Below, piece after piece: positions 1 to 9,963 of a stretch of DNA of 64,000 nucleotides. Position 1 is the first letter of the stretch. Each line of letters opens with the position of its first letter. Source of the stretch: Streptomyces celluloflavus. Its GTDB lineage: Bacteria; Actinomycetota; Actinomycetes; Streptomycetales; Streptomycetaceae. The notes beneath the pieces were generated by a model, which worked only from the letters and a program-made list of their open reading frames with translations, searched no databases and was not told the DNA's origin. The translations under genes were made by a program, and so were the position numbers. Location: positions 124,001 to 188,000 of the forward strand of contig JOEL01000004.1 of NCBI GenBank assembly GCA_000720995.1, given 5' to 3'.

Positions 1-134
1 GATGCTGATCACGCCGTCCACGCTAGGCGCCGCGAACGGCCGCACCCTCCCGCCAAGGGCCCCCTGTCAAAGGCCGAGAGGCGGGAATTCGAAAGGACCT
101 AAGCCCCCATTAATGCAAACGGGGCAGCTCTCCG

Positions 135-140
135 TAGACT
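135..140 (+). promoter_or_regulatory. -10 box of a probable leaderless promoter for the ABC ATPase gene
   Basis: TAGACT ends 7 bases before the ATG at 148, and no purine-rich ribosome binding site lies between them. In actinobacteria this spacing places the transcription start at or next to the A of the start codon. The -35 region is not obvious. Confidence 0.5.
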
Positions 141-147
141 GCCCGGC

Positions 148-1074
148 ATGCGAACCGAGCCTGCCGTCGAGGTCGTCGGCCTGGTCAAGAGATACGGGAC
201 CAAGACCGCCGTGGACGGGCTCGACCTCACCGTCGCGCGCGGCGCCGTCACCGCCGTACTCGGCCCGAACGGCGCCGGCAAGACCACCACCGTCGAGATC
301 TGCGAGGGCTACCGCCGTGCGGACGCCGGCACGGTCCGCGTCCTGGGCCTGGACCCGGTCGCCGACGCCGCGGCACTGCGGCCCCGGATCGGCGTGATGC
401 TGCAATCCGGCGGCGTCTACCCGGGCGCCCGCGCCGACGAGATGCTGCGGCACACCGCCGGCCTGCACGCCCACCCCGTCGACGTGGACCTCCTCATCGA
501 GCGGCTGGGGCTGGGCAGCTGCGGCCGGACCGCGTACCGGCGGTTGTCCGGCGGGCAGCAGCAGCGGCTCGCGCTGGCGATGGCCGTCGTCGGCCGCCCC
601 GAACTGGTCTTCCTGGACGAACCGACCGCCGGCCTCGACCCGCAGGCCCGGCGCGCCACCTGGGACCTCGTGCGGGAGCTGCGCCAGGACGGCGTCAGCA
701 CCGTGCTGACCACCCACTTCATGGACGAGGCCGAGCAGCTCGCCGACGATGTCGCGATCATCGACGGCGGCCGGGTCATCGCCCGGGGCACCCCGGAGGA
801 GCTGTGCCGGGGCGGCGCGGAGAACACCCTGCGCTTCACCGGCCGTCCCGGCCTGGACGTCACCTCACTCCTCAAGGCGCTGCCCGCGGACAGCGCCGCC
901 ACCGAGCTGACCCCCGGCACCTACCGCGTCGACGGCAAGGTCGGCCCGCAACTCCTCGCCACCGTCGCCTCCTGGTGCGCGCAGCACGGCGTCATGCCGG
1001 ACGCCATAGCCGTCGAACGGCACACCCTGGAGGACGTCTTCCTTGAGCTGACCGGTAAGGAGCTGCGCGCATGA
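148..1074 (+). CDS. ABC transporter ATP-binding protein, drug-export (DrrA-like) type
   Basis: This 308-residue protein is the ATPase half of a two-gene ABC-2 exporter. Walker A GPNGAGKT is at residues 39-46, the signature LSGGQQQR at 133-140, and Walker B LVFLDEP at 153-159 followed by the D-loop AGLDP. The C-terminal third is the extension usual in DrrA/NatA-like ATPases. The permease partner follows at 1163. The substrate cannot be read from the sequence; antibiotic or lipid export is typical of the family. The ATG at 148 is preceded by a -10-like TAGACT and no ribosome binding site, so the mRNA is probably leaderless. The last ten codons are repeated almost exactly 92 bases downstream, just before the permease. 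Confidence 0.93.
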   Translation: MRTEPAVEVVGLVKRYGTKTAVDGLDLTVARGAVTAVLGPNGAGKTTTVEICEGYRRADAGTVRVLGLDPVADAAALRPRIGVMLQSGGVYPGARADEMLRHTAGLHAHPVDVDLLIERLGLGSCGRTAYRRLSGGQQQRLALAMAVVGRPELVFLDEPTAGLDPQARRATWDLVRELRQDGVSTVLTTHFMDEAEQLADDVAIIDGGRVIARGTPEELCRGGAENTLRFTGRPGLDVTSLLKALPADSAATELTPGTYRVDGKVGPQLLATVASWCAQHGVMPDAIAVERHTLEDVFLELTGKELRA

Positions 1075-1166
1075 GGCAGGGCCACACGTCCACCGGCCGG
1101 GGGTCCGGGGGTCGCCCCCCGGGACGGCACAGCCTGGAGCTCACCGGTAAGGAGCTGCGCGCATGA
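1041..1166 (+). repeat. 34-bp direct repeat flanking a short GC-rich insert at the ATPase/permease junction
   Basis: Positions 1041-1074 and 1133-1166 match at 32 of 34 bases. Both copies encode LELTGKELRA followed by stop and end in ATGA, and the two differences are synonymous third-position changes. Between them, about 58 bases contain an imperfect GC-rich inverted repeat around 1103-1125. In the second copy, ATGA supplies the start of the permease, so the ancestral junction was probably an ATGA overlap later split by this segment. Confidence 0.8.
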
Positions 1167-1933
1167 CCGCGACCGGCACGTTCACCCCGCGGCCCGGTGC
1201 GGCCCCGCTGCCCCGGATGATCCGCGCGCAGGCGGCCCTGGAGACCAGGATGCTGCTGCGCAACGGCGAGCAGCTGCTGCTGACCGTCATCATCCCGACG
1301 CTGCTGCTGGTGCTGTTCTCCGCCGTCGACATCATCGACACCGGCGCCGGCCGGTCCGTCGACTTCCTCGCGCCCGGCATCCTGGCGCTCGCCGTGCTGT
1401 CCACCGCCTTCACCGGCCAGGCCATCGCCACCGGTTTCGAGCGGCGCTACGGCGTGCTCAAGCGGCTCGCCGCCTCGCCGCTGCCGCGCTGGGGGCTGAT
1501 GACGGCGAAGACCTGCGCGGTGCTGGTCACCGAGGTCCTCCAGATCGCGCTGCTGACCGCCGTCGCCCTCGCCCTGGGCTGGTCCCCGCACGGCAATCCG
1601 GCCGCCGTGGCGGGGCTGCTGATCCTGGGCACCGCCGCGTTCTCCGGGCTGGGCCTGCTGATGGCCGGCACGCTCAAGGCCGAGGCGACCCTGGCCGCCG
1701 CCAACCTGGTCTTCCTGCTGCTCCTGGTGGGCGGCGGCGTGATCGTCCCGCTGGCGAAGTTCCCCGAGGCGGCCCAGGCGGTGCTCGGGCTGCTGCCGAT
1801 CACCGCGCTCTCCGACGGGCTGCGCACCGTCCTCCAGCACGGCGCCGGCGTCCCCTGGTCCGACCTCGGCATCCTCGCGGTCTGGGCGGTGGCGGGCCTG
1901 GGCGCGGCGGCCCGCTTCTTCCGCTGGGAGTAG
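1163..1933 (+). CDS. ABC transporter permease, ABC-2 type
   Basis: The 256-residue membrane protein is the transmembrane partner of the ATPase at 148. After a short cytoplasmic N-terminus it shows about six hydrophobic segments, beginning with LLLTVIIPTLLLVLFSAVD, with the conserved ABC-2 block (FLAPGILALAVLST) and FTGQAIATGFERRYGVLKRL. Length and layout fit the DrrB/ABC2_membrane family. The ATG sits inside the second copy of the repeated junction, where AAGGAG lies 8 bases upstream as the likely ribosome binding site. The ATPase ends 88 bases earlier, so the two genes should be co-transcribed. Confidence 0.92.
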   Translation: MTATGTFTPRPGAAPLPRMIRAQAALETRMLLRNGEQLLLTVIIPTLLLVLFSAVDIIDTGAGRSVDFLAPGILALAVLSTAFTGQAIATGFERRYGVLKRLAASPLPRWGLMTAKTCAVLVTEVLQIALLTAVALALGWSPHGNPAAVAGLLILGTAAFSGLGLLMAGTLKAEATLAAANLVFLLLLVGGGVIVPLAKFPEAAQAVLGLLPITALSDGLRTVLQHGAGVPWSDLGILAVWAVAGLGAAARFFRWE

Positions 1934-2045
1934 CCGTCGCGACCGGCCCCCGCACGGCCCGGACGGGGCCGCACGGCTGATCGCCCCGTCCGGTTCCGTT
2001 GCGATACGCACCCCTCGTGAAAGTTTGCACAAGGGGCCCCCTACG

Positions 2046-3080
2046 ATGGCTCCCGTGCCGAACACGCTGAATCCCCTTGAGCTGATCGCCCGCCGCTGGC
2101 AGCCGTCCGCGCGCTTCGTGGAGCGGGCCGCGCTGGCCACCGTCATCATGGCCGTGATCATCGTCGTGACCGGCGGGGCGGTCCGCCTCACCGAGTCCGG
2201 CCTCGGCTGCCCGACCTGGCCCACCTGCACGGCGGAGAGCCTGACGCCGACGCCGGCGATGGGCATCAACGGCATCGTCGAGTTCGGCAACCGCGCCCTG
2301 ACCGGCGTGCTGTGCGTCGTCGTCGGGCTGTTCATCATCGCCGCCCGCGCCCGCCACCCGCGCCGCCGCTCGCTGACCCGGCTCGGCTGGGCCCAGTTCT
2401 GGATCGTCATGGGCAACGCCGTCGTCGGCGGCATCACGGTCCTGACCGGCCTCAACCCGTACATCGTCAGCTCGCACTTCCTGCTCTCCACCGGTCTGCT
2501 CACGGTCGCCGTGGTGTCCTGGAAGCGGGCCGGCGAAGGCGACGGGGAACCGCGCGGCCTGGTCGCCCGGCCGGTCCGCCAGCTCGCCTTCGTGCTGGTG
2601 CTGGCCACCGCCGCACTGACCGTCATCGGTACGGTCGTGACGGGCTCGGGCCAGCACGCGGGCGACGCCTCCAAGGACGTCCACCGCATCCCGCTGGACT
2701 GGCAGGAGATCACCCAGCTCCATGTCGACTTCGTCTACATCGTCGTCGGCCTGAGCGTCGCCCTGTGGTTCACGCTGCGCGCCGTCAAGGCCCCGGCCGC
2801 GCCGCGCCGCGCCGTCCTGGAGCTGTTCGGCTGCCTCCTCTTCCAGGGCGTGATCGGCTACGTCCAGTACTTCAACGGCCAGCCCGAGCTGATCGTCGGC
2901 CTGCACATGTTCGGCTCCACGCTGGTCTGGATCGGCGTCCTGCGGATCTTCCTGGCGCTGCGCGACCGCGGCCCCGTACCCGCCGCACCGGAGTCCACCA
3001 CCGACGCCACGGATACCGAGGACGCCACGGAAACAGCCTCCCCGGCGGAGCAGCCGGCGAAGGCCCCGGCCGCCCGGTAG
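2046..3080 (+). CDS. ctaA: Heme A synthase (COX15/CtaA family)
   Basis: This 344-residue integral membrane protein oxidises the C8 methyl of heme O to make heme A for cytochrome aa3 oxidase. About eight hydrophobic segments are visible. The first loop holds a conserved cysteine pair (GLGCPTWPTC, C55 and C61), as in Bacillus-type CtaA, and heme-binding histidines lie in SSHFLLS, LHVDFVY and GLHMFGS. The C-terminal tail is Ala/Pro/Thr-rich. ATG 2046 is chosen over the in-frame TTG at 2025 because AAGGGG lies about 10 bases upstream. ctaB, the preceding pathway step, lies nearby on the opposite strand. A hairpin follows the gene. Confidence 0.95.
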   Translation: MAPVPNTLNPLELIARRWQPSARFVERAALATVIMAVIIVVTGGAVRLTESGLGCPTWPTCTAESLTPTPAMGINGIVEFGNRALTGVLCVVVGLFIIAARARHPRRRSLTRLGWAQFWIVMGNAVVGGITVLTGLNPYIVSSHFLLSTGLLTVAVVSWKRAGEGDGEPRGLVARPVRQLAFVLVLATAALTVIGTVVTGSGQHAGDASKDVHRIPLDWQEITQLHVDFVYIVVGLSVALWFTLRAVKAPAAPRRAVLELFGCLLFQGVIGYVQYFNGQPELIVGLHMFGSTLVWIGVLRIFLALRDRGPVPAAPESTTDATDTEDATETASPAEQPAKAPAAR

Positions 3081-3134
3081 ACCCCGCGCGACCACCGGCC
3101 CGGCCGGACACCGGCCCGGCCAACGGCTTGACGG

Positions 3135-3177
3135 ACGGCCTCTGCGCCCCGGACATCTCCCGGAGCGCAGGGGCCGT
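3135..3177 (+). terminator. Hairpin terminator of ctaA
   Basis: A 13-bp stem with one mismatch (3135-3147 with 3165-3177) lies 55 bases after the ctaA stop codon. There is no clear U tract. Confidence 0.6.
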
Positions 3178-3329
3178 CGTCCGTCCGCCAGGAGACCCGC
3201 TCTGGCATCCGCGACGGTCCACGGCGCGGCGCCGATCAGCTACCGGCGCCGCGCCGATCGCACCACGACCGAACCGGCGGCACCGGCCCGCACCGGCCGG
3301 AAGCCCGCCCCTCCCCGCAGACAGCAAAA

Positions 3330-3365
3330 AGCCCACCCGGCGCGGTACTCCGCGCCCGGTGGGCT
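3330..3365 (-). terminator. Intrinsic terminator of the small gene after ctaB
   Basis: A 15-bp stem with one mismatch (3330-3344 with 3351-3365) has a 6-base loop and is followed on the minus strand by five U residues (AAAAA at 3326-3330 on the plus strand). It is one of the few terminators in the window with a U tract. It lies 31 bases after the small minus-strand gene. Confidence 0.8.
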
Positions 3366-3396
3366 CTGTGGTTCAGGGGCCGGTCCGGGACCGGCG

Positions 3397-3774
3397 TCAG
3401 GGGTTGGCCGGGCCGCCCAGCTGGAGGCCCGCCATCCGGGACCACTCGTAGGGACCGGTGCGGACCTTGGCGGCGAGGGGGCCGTCGAAGTCGTCCTGGA
3501 GGGTGACGCCGGCCTGTTCGGCGGCCTCCTTGGCGGCGGTGAAGGACTCCGCGACGAGGTTTCCCCACTCGCCGTTGGCGCCGACGAGAGCGATACGGGT
3601 GCGGCCGCGGCCTATGTGCGCGAGCTGGCCCTCGGCGCTGCCGCCGTGCGAACCGGCGAAGGCCCGGATCTCCTTGGCGAGCCGGGCCGTGCGCCGGGCG
3701 GTCCGCCGCCGGTCCCGCGCCTCGGCCACGGCGTCGTCCGCCGTCTGCTCGTCCGCCTGCTGGGTGTCTGCCAT
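3397..3774 (-). CDS. Small conserved hypothetical protein
   Basis: A 125-residue soluble protein with no motif I recognise. The first 50 residues are charged and probably helical (AVAEARDRRRTARRTARLAKE), and the rest is mixed (GRTRIALVGANGEWGNLV). It begins 24 bases after the ctaB stop on the same strand, so it may be the second gene of the ctaB operon. No ribosome binding site precedes either candidate ATG (3783 or 3774). TAGCAT at 3782-3787 ends 7 bases before 3774, suggesting its own leaderless promoter and favouring 3774. Codon use is typical of the chromosome, and a U-tract terminator follows. Confidence 0.72.
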   Translation of the reverse strand: MADTQQADEQTADDAVAEARDRRRTARRTARLAKEIRAFAGSHGGSAEGQLAHIGRGRTRIALVGANGEWGNLVAESFTAAKEAAEQAGVTLQDDFDGPLAAKVRTGPYEWSRMAGLQLGGPANP

Positions 3775-3798
3775 GGACAGCATGCTACCCGCCGGTAA

Positions 3799-4752
3799 TC
3801 AGCGGAGGAAGGGGTCCACGGCGACGGCGACGAAGAGCAGCGACACATAGGTGATGGACCAGTGGAACAGCCGCATCTCCTTGAGCTTGGCGCCGGTGAG
3901 CCCGGCCTTGGCGCGGGCCCGCAGGCCGTGCGCCTCCTTGAGCCAGAAGGCGCCGCAGGCGACCGCGACGGCGGTGTAGAACCAGCCGGTGTAGCCGAGC
4001 GGCTGGAGCAGCAGCGAGACGGCGACCATCGCCCAGCTGTAGAGGACGATCTGGCGCGCGACGACCTTGTTGCCCGCGATGACCGGCAGCATCGGCACGC
4101 CGACCCGCGCGTAGTCCTCCTGGACCTTCATCGACAGCGGCCAGTAGTGCGGCGGCGTCCAGAAGAACATGACGAGGAAGAGGACCACTGCGGCCCAGGA
4201 GACCGAGTTCGTCACCGAGGACCAGCCGATGAAGACCGGCATACAGCCCGCGATACCGCCCCAGACGATGTTCTGCGCGGTGCGCCGCTTGAGGATCATC
4301 GTGTAGCCGACGACGTAGAAGAGCAGCGCGGCGAACGAGAGCACCGCGGAGAGCAGGTTGACGAAGGCCCAGAACCAGGCCACCGAGACCACGGTGAGGA
4401 CGGACGCGAAGACCAGGCCCTCACGCGGCGAGACCATGCCGGTGACCAGCGGGCGCTGGGCGGTGCGGTCCATCAGGGCGTCGATGTCGCGGTCGAGGTA
4501 CATGTTGAAGGCGGCCGCGCCGCCGGCGGAGAGGTAACCGCCGATGCAGGTCGCGAGCACCAGCCACAGATCTGGCACGCCCCCGGCCGCCAGGAACATC
4601 ACCGGCACGGTGGTCATCAGCAGCAATTCGATGACCCGCGGCTTGGTGAGGATCATGAACGCCTTGACACGGGCCCCGAACGGCCGGTTGCCGGGACTAC
4701 TCCCGGGGCCCTGAGAGAGCGCCCCCGCAGGACGGGATTCGACGGCCGTCAC
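3799..4752 (-). CDS. ctaB: Protoheme IX farnesyltransferase (heme O synthase)
   Basis: This 317-residue UbiA-family membrane prenyltransferase adds farnesyl to heme B to give heme O, the substrate of CtaA. The first aspartate motif reads [15 protein letters not shown], and about eight further hydrophobic helices follow. The N-terminus (TAVESRPAG, then [10 protein letters not shown]) matches Streptomyces homologues as I recall them. I chose GTG 4752, with AGGGG about 5 bases upstream; an in-frame ATG at 4782 is possible but would add a rare TTA codon at 4768-4770. The gene diverges from the pentose phosphate operon at 5179. Confidence 0.95.
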   Translation of the reverse strand: MTAVESRPAGALSQGPGSSPGNRPFGARVKAFMILTKPRVIELLLMTTVPVMFLAAGGVPDLWLVLATCIGGYLSAGGAAAFNMYLDRDIDALMDRTAQRPLVTGMVSPREGLVFASVLTVVSVAWFWAFVNLLSAVLSFAALLFYVVGYTMILKRRTAQNIVWGGIAGCMPVFIGWSSVTNSVSWAAVVLFLVMFFWTPPHYWPLSMKVQEDYARVGVPMLPVIAGNKVVARQIVLYSWAMVAVSLLLQPLGYTGWFYTAVAVACGAFWLKEAHGLRARAKAGLTGAKLKEMRLFHWSITYVSLLFVAVAVDPFLR

Positions 4753-5178
4753 GCACACCCCTGGAAGTAACGTCTGCGGCATCCGCCGCGGAGATAAGGC
4801 CAGCAAGCACACCCGGCGATGACCGGTCAAGGCTTGCGCGTACCACGCCACTTTAGACGTTGGGGATATCGCGATCTTCGCGGGGGTGCGGTCGTGTTGG
4901 GCGCGGGCCGCGGTACCGGCGCCGCACCGCGGCCCCGCGATCATCGGGTGTTCAGGAGGCGGATGCCCGCGCCGCCCGGCAGTCTGGTCGTACGGGCGCC
5001 GCCTCCGGCGGGGAATTCCGGAAGCAGTGGTTCCGTTGCCCGGAGCGACGTCCTTCCCGGGTGCCGCCACCGACCACGAGTCGAAAAGGCGCACGCACTT
5101 GCGGGGGTAGGCTCGACACCGCCTGGCGGACATACCGGTCCGCGGCATTCGACATGTGGAGAGGAGCCCTGACTCAGG
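4753..5178. promoter_or_regulatory. Divergent promoter region of ctaB and tkt
   Basis: A 426-base region without a credible gene, which must contain the promoters of ctaB (leftward) and of the pentose phosphate operon (rightward). No clear consensus pair stands out. GAGAGGAG at 5157-5164 lies before tkt but is farther away than usual. Confidence 0.55.
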
Positions 5179-7281
5179 GTGAGCACCAAGCCGACCACCA
5201 CAGATTTCGAGTGGACCGAGCTGGACCAGCGGGCCGTTGACACCGTCCGCGTCCTGGCCATGGATTCCGTGCAGAAGGTCGGTAACGGCCATCCGGGTAC
5301 GGCCATGAGTCTGGCGCCGGCCGCCTATCTTCTCTTCCAGAAGCTGATGCGGCACGACCCCGCCGACGCGAACTGGACCGGCCGCGACCGGTTCGTGCTC
5401 TCCGCCGGCCACTCCAGCCTGACCCTCTACATCCAGCTCTACCTCGCCGGCTACGGCCTGGAGCTGGCGGACCTGGAAGCTTTCCGCACCTGGGGCTCGA
5501 AGACCCCCGGCCACCCCGAGTACGGCCACACCACCGGCGTGGAGACCACCACCGGCCCGCTGGGCCAGGGTGTCGCCAACGCCGTGGGCATGGCGATGGC
5601 CGCCCGCTACGAGCGCGGCCTCTTCGACCCGGAGGCGGCGCCGGGCACCTCGCCCTTCGACCACACCATCTACGCCATCGCCGGTGACGGCTGCCTCCAG
5701 GAGGGCATCTCCGCCGAGGCGTCCTCGCTCGCGGGCCACCAGAAGCTCGGCAACCTCGTACTGCTGTGGGACGACAACCACATCTCCATCGAGGGCGACA
5801 CGCAGACCGCGGTCTCCGAGGACACCCTCAAGCGGTACGAGGCGTACGGCTGGCACGTCCAGCGGGTGGCGCAGCTGCCCAACGGTGACCTGGACCCGGC
5901 CGGTCTGGCCAAGGCCCTCCAGGCCGCCAAGGCGGAGACCGGGCGCCCCTCGTTCATCGCGGCCCGCTCGATCATCGCCTGGCCGGCCCCGCACGCCCAG
6001 AACACCGAGGCCGCGCACGGCTCGGCGCTGGGTGCGGACGAGGTCGCCGCCACCAAGCGGGTCCTGGGCTTCGACCCGGAGAAGAGCTTCGAGGTCTCCG
6101 ACGAGGTCATCGCGCACACCCGCGCCGCCCTCGACCGCGGCCGCGAGGCCCGGGGCGAGTGGGAGAAGGCGTTCGCCGCCTGGCGCACCGCCAACCCGCA
6201 GCGCGCCGCCGAGTTCGACCGGATCGCCGCGGGCGAGCTGCCCGAGGGCTGGCAGGACCAGCTCCCGGCGTTCGAGACCGGCAAGGCCGTGGCCACCCGT
6301 GCCGCGTCCGGCAAGGTCCTCCAGGCGCTCGGCGCGGTCATCCCCGAGCTGTGGGGCGGCTCCGCCGACCTCGCGGGCTCGAACAACACCACCATCGACA
6401 AGAACTCCTCGTTCCTGCCGAAGGGCAACCCGCTGCCCGGCGCCGACCCGTACGGCCGCACGATCCACTACGGCATCCGCGAGCACTCCATGGCCGCGGA
6501 GATGAACGGCATCGCGCTGCACGGCAACACCCGCATCTACGGCGGCACCTTCCTGGTGTTCTCCGACTACATGCGCAACGCCGTCCGGCTCTCCGCGCTG
6601 ATGCACCTGCCGGTGACGTACGTGTGGACGCACGACTCCGTCGGGCTGGGCGAGGACGGCCCGACCCACCAGCCGGTCGAGCACCTGGCCTCGCTGCGCG
6701 CCATCCCGGGCCTGAACGTCGTGCGCCCGGCCGACGCCAACGAGACCGCCATCGCGTGGCGCGAGATCCTCAAGCGCTACACCAAGGAGTTCGGCAAGGG
6801 CGCCCCGCACGGCCTGGCGCTGACCCGCCAGGGCGTGCCGACGTACGAGGCGAACGAGGACGCCGCCAAGGGCGGCTACGTCCTGTTCGAGGCCGAAGGC
6901 TCCGACGGGCGGCCCACCGCGCCCGAGGTGGTGCTGATCGGCACCGGCTCCGAGGTGCAGCTCGCCGTCGAGGCGCGTGAGCAGCTGCAGGCCGAGGGCG
7001 TCCCGGCGCGCGTCGTCTCGATGCCGTCGGTCGAGTGGTTCGACGAGCAGGACCAGGACTACCGCGAGCGCGTGCTGCCGCCCGCCGTCAAGGCGCGGGT
7101 CGCCGTCGAGGCCGGTATCGGTCTGACCTGGCACCGCTTCGTCGGGGACGCCGGCCGCATCGTGTCCCTGGAGCACTTCGGCGCCTCCGCCGACGGCAAG
7201 GTCCTCTTCCGCGAGTTCGGCTTCACCGCCGACGCGGTGGCCGCCGCCGCCCGGGAATCCCTCGAAGCCGCCGCGCGCTGA
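5179..7281 (+). CDS. tkt: Transketolase
   Basis: The 700-residue cytosolic, thiamine-diphosphate-dependent enzyme moves two-carbon units between sugar phosphates in the non-oxidative pentose phosphate pathway. The cofactor-binding motif starts at GDG (169-171) and ends near [27 protein letters not shown] marks the pyrimidine domain, with the catalytic-site glutamate in this region. Length is normal for the family. GTG 5179 fits the conserved N-terminus [20 protein letters not shown]. It is the first gene of a five-gene operon supplying pentose phosphates and NADPH; tal follows after 34 bases. Confidence 0.97.
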   Translation: MSTKPTTTDFEWTELDQRAVDTVRVLAMDSVQKVGNGHPGTAMSLAPAAYLLFQKLMRHDPADANWTGRDRFVLSAGHSSLTLYIQLYLAGYGLELADLEAFRTWGSKTPGHPEYGHTTGVETTTGPLGQGVANAVGMAMAARYERGLFDPEAAPGTSPFDHTIYAIAGDGCLQEGISAEASSLAGHQKLGNLVLLWDDNHISIEGDTQTAVSEDTLKRYEAYGWHVQRVAQLPNGDLDPAGLAKALQAAKAETGRPSFIAARSIIAWPAPHAQNTEAAHGSALGADEVAATKRVLGFDPEKSFEVSDEVIAHTRAALDRGREARGEWEKAFAAWRTANPQRAAEFDRIAAGELPEGWQDQLPAFETGKAVATRAASGKVLQALGAVIPELWGGSADLAGSNNTTIDKNSSFLPKGNPLPGADPYGRTIHYGIREHSMAAEMNGIALHGNTRIYGGTFLVFSDYMRNAVRLSALMHLPVTYVWTHDSVGLGEDGPTHQPVEHLASLRAIPGLNVVRPADANETAIAWREILKRYTKEFGKGAPHGLALTRQGVPTYEANEDAAKGGYVLFEAEGSDGRPTAPEVVLIGTGSEVQLAVEAREQLQAEGVPARVVSMPSVEWFDEQDQDYRERVLPPAVKARVAVEAGIGLTWHRFVGDAGRIVSLEHFGASADGKVLFREFGFTADAVAAAARESLEAAAR

Positions 7282-7315
7282 CGCCGGTATACGACAAGTA
7301 GGAGATGCAGAACCC

Positions 7316-8434
7316 ATGACAGACGCACTCAAGCGCCTCTCCGACGAAGGCGTCGCGATCTGGCTGGACGACCTGTCGCGCAAGCGCATCACGTCCGGCA
7401 ACCTCGCCGAGCTGATCGACCAGCAGCACGTCGTCGGCGTCACCACCAACCCGTCGATCTTCCAGAAGGCGATCTCCGCGGGCGACGGCTACCAGCAGCA
7501 GCTCGCCGACCTCGCCGCCCGCAAGGTCACCGTCGAGGAAGCCATCCGCATGATCACGACGGCGGACGTCCGGGACGCCGCCGACATCCTGCGGCCGGTC
7601 TTCGACGCCACGGACGGCCAGGACGGCCGGGTCTCCATCGAGGTCGACCCGCGCCTGGCCCACCACACCGTCCCGACGATCGCCGAGGCCAAGCAGCTCG
7701 CCTGGCTGGTGGACCGTCCCAACACCCTCATCAAGATCCCGGCGACCAAGGCCGGCCTGCCGGCGATCACCGAGGTCATCGGCAGGGGTATCAGCGTCAA
7801 CGTCACGCTGATCTTCTCGCTGGAGCGCTACCGCGAGGTCATGGACGCCTACCTCGCGGGGCTGGAGAAGGCCCAGGCCGCCGGCCTCGACCTCGCCAAG
7901 ATCCACTCGGTGGCCTCGTTCTTCGTGTCCCGGGTGGACAGCGAGATCGACAAGCGCCTGGACAAGCTGGGCACCGACGAGGCCAAGGCCCTCAAGGGCA
8001 AGGCCGCGCTGGCCAACGCCCGGCTGGCCTACGAGGCGTACGAGGAGGTCTTCTCCTCGGACCGCTGGGCCGCGCTCGACAAGGCGCACGGCAACAAGCA
8101 GCGTCCGCTGTGGGCCTCGACCGGTGTCAAGGACCCGGCCTACAAGGACACGCTGTACGTCGACGAGCTGGTCGCCCCCGGCACCGTCAACACCATGCCG
8201 GAGGCCACCCTGGAGGCCACCGCCGACCACGGCGACATCACGGGTGACACCGTGCGCGGCGGTTACGCGGCGGCCCGTGCCGACCTGGACGCGCTGGCCG
8301 CGCTCGGGATCTCGTACGACGACGTCGTGCGGCTCCTGGAGGACGAGGGCGTCGAGAAGTTCGAGGCGTCCTGGAACGACCTGCTCAAGTCCACTGAGGC
8401 GGAGCTCAAGCGCCTCGCTCCTTCGGAGGGCTGA
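7316..8434 (+). CDS. tal: Transaldolase
   Basis: The 372-residue protein is a class I aldolase-type TIM barrel that transfers dihydroxyacetone units in the pentose phosphate pathway. The Schiff-base lysine is K140 in [10 protein letters not shown], and [11 protein letters not shown] near the N-terminus is the other transaldolase signature. Length fits the larger actinobacterial form. AGGAG lies about 11 bases before the ATG. zwf begins only 5 bases after the stop codon, so the two are translated from one message. Confidence 0.97.
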   Translation: MTDALKRLSDEGVAIWLDDLSRKRITSGNLAELIDQQHVVGVTTNPSIFQKAISAGDGYQQQLADLAARKVTVEEAIRMITTADVRDAADILRPVFDATDGQDGRVSIEVDPRLAHHTVPTIAEAKQLAWLVDRPNTLIKIPATKAGLPAITEVIGRGISVNVTLIFSLERYREVMDAYLAGLEKAQAAGLDLAKIHSVASFFVSRVDSEIDKRLDKLGTDEAKALKGKAALANARLAYEAYEEVFSSDRWAALDKAHGNKQRPLWASTGVKDPAYKDTLYVDELVAPGTVNTMPEATLEATADHGDITGDTVRGGYAAARADLDALAALGISYDDVVRLLEDEGVEKFEASWNDLLKSTEAELKRLAPSEG

Positions 8435-8439
8435 CCAAC

Positions 8440-9963
8440 TTGTCCAGCAGCAATCCGCTGCGTGACGCCCAGGACCGGCGGCTCCCGCGTATCGCGGGGC
8501 CGTCCGGCCTGGTCATCTTCGGCGTCACGGGCGATTTGTCCCGTAAAAAGCTGATGCCTGCCGTATACGACCTCGCCAACCGCGGTCTGCTGCCGCCGGG
8601 CTTCTCGCTCATCGGGTTCGCCCGCCGCGAGTGGCAGGACGAGGACTTCGCGGAGGAGGTGCACGAGGCCGTCAAGCAGCACGCGCGCACGCCCTTCCGC
8701 GAGGAGGTCTGGCAGCAGCTGGTCCAGGGCTGCCGCTTCGTGCAGGGCGACTTCGACGACGACGAAGCCTTCGAGACGCTCAAGGACACGATCCATGAGC
8801 TGGACAAGGCGCAGGGCACCGGCGGCAACTTCGCCTTCTACCTGTCCGTGCCGCCGAAGTTCTTCCCCAAGGTCGTCCAGCAGCTCAAGAAGCACGGGCT
8901 GGCCGACCAGAAGGAGGACTCCTGGCGCCGCGCGGTCATCGAGAAGCCCTTCGGCCACGACCTCAAGAGCGCCCAGGAGCTCAACCGGATCGTCCACGAG
9001 GTCTTCCCGCCGCACGAGGTCTTCCGGATCGACCACTACCTCGGCAAGGAGACGGTCCAGAACATCCTGGCGCTGCGGTTCGCCAACACGATGTTCGAGC
9101 CGATCTGGAACCGGTCGTACGTCGACCATGTGCAGATCACGATGGCCGAGGACATCGGCATCGGCGGCCGGGCCGGCTACTACGACGGCATCGGCGCCGC
9201 CCGCGACGTCATCCAGAACCACCTTCTCCAGCTGCTCGCACTGACCGCGATGGAGGAGCCCGCCTCCTTCGACGCGGACGCGCTGGTCGCGGAGAAGACC
9301 AAGGTGCTGGGCGCCGTCCGGCTGCCCGAGAACCTCGGCGAGGAGACGGTGCGCGCGCAGTACGCGGCCGGCTGGCAGGGCGGCGAGGAGGCCGTCGGCT
9401 ATCTCCAGGAAGACGGTATCGACCCCAAGTCGAAGACCGACACCTACGCCGCCATCAAGCTGAAGGTGGACAACCGCCGCTGGGCGGGCGTCCCCTTCTA
9501 CCTGCGCACCGGCAAGCGGCTGGGCCGCCGGGTCACCGAGATCGCGGTGGTCTTCCAGCGCGCGCCGCACTCCCCCTTCGACCACACCGCCACCGAGGAG
9601 CTGGGGCAGAACGCCCTGGTCATCCGGGTGCAGCCGGACGAGGGCGTGACCGTCCGGTTCGGCTCCAAGGTGCCGGGCACCTCGATGGAGGTGCGGGACG
9701 TGTCGATGGACTTCGCGTACGGCGAGTCCTTCACGGAGTCCAGCCCCGAGGCGTACGAGCGGCTCATCCTCGACGTCCTGCTCGGTGACGCCAACCTCTT
9801 CCCGCGGCTGGAGGAGGTCGAGCAGTCCTGGCGGATCCTCGACCCGATCGAGGAGTACTGGGACGCGCACGGCAAGCCCGCGCAGTACCCGGCGGGCACC
9901 TGGGGCCCCGTCGAGGCGGACGAAATGCTCGCACGAGACGGACGGAGCTGGCGTCGGCCATGA
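8440..9963 (+). CDS. zwf: Glucose-6-phosphate 1-dehydrogenase
   Basis: This 507-residue enzyme oxidises glucose 6-phosphate to 6-phosphogluconolactone, making NADPH. The N-terminal nucleotide-binding motif is FGVTGDLSRKKLMPA, and the active site is RIDHYLGKE with aspartate 198 in DHYLGKE. The start is a TTG at 8440 with GGAGG about 9 bases upstream, inside the end of tal. The last codon overlaps opcA (ATGA at 9960), matching the partnership in which OpcA assists assembly or activity of the dehydrogenase in actinobacteria. Confidence 0.97.
   Translation: MSSSNPLRDAQDRRLPRIAGPSGLVIFGVTGDLSRKKLMPAVYDLANRGLLPPGFSLIGFARREWQDEDFAEEVHEAVKQHARTPFREEVWQQLVQGCRFVQGDFDDDEAFETLKDTIHELDKAQGTGGNFAFYLSVPPKFFPKVVQQLKKHGLADQKEDSWRRAVIEKPFGHDLKSAQELNRIVHEVFPPHEVFRIDHYLGKETVQNILALRFANTMFEPIWNRSYVDHVQITMAEDIGIGGRAGYYDGIGAARDVIQNHLLQLLALTAMEEPASFDADALVAEKTKVLGAVRLPENLGEETVRAQYAAGWQGGEEAVGYLQEDGIDPKSKTDTYAAIKLKVDNRRWAGVPFYLRTGKRLGRRVTEIAVVFQRAPHSPFDHTATEELGQNALVIRVQPDEGVTVRFGSKVPGTSMEVRDVSMDFAYGESFTESSPEAYERLILDVLLGDANLFPRLEEVEQSWRILDPIEEYWDAHGKPAQYPAGTWGPVEADEMLARDGRSWRRP

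Larger units (their letters stand above)
3081..3396. other. Convergent intergenic region between ctaA and the small gene
   Basis: About 316 bases without a supportable gene. It holds the two terminator hairpins described separately; the rest is plain GC-rich sequence. Confidence 0.7.

Noticed and set aside
4753-4782. Longer ctaB start at ATG 4782
   Set aside because: It adds a TTA codon and non-conserved residues, whereas GTG 4752 has a ribosome binding site at normal distance.
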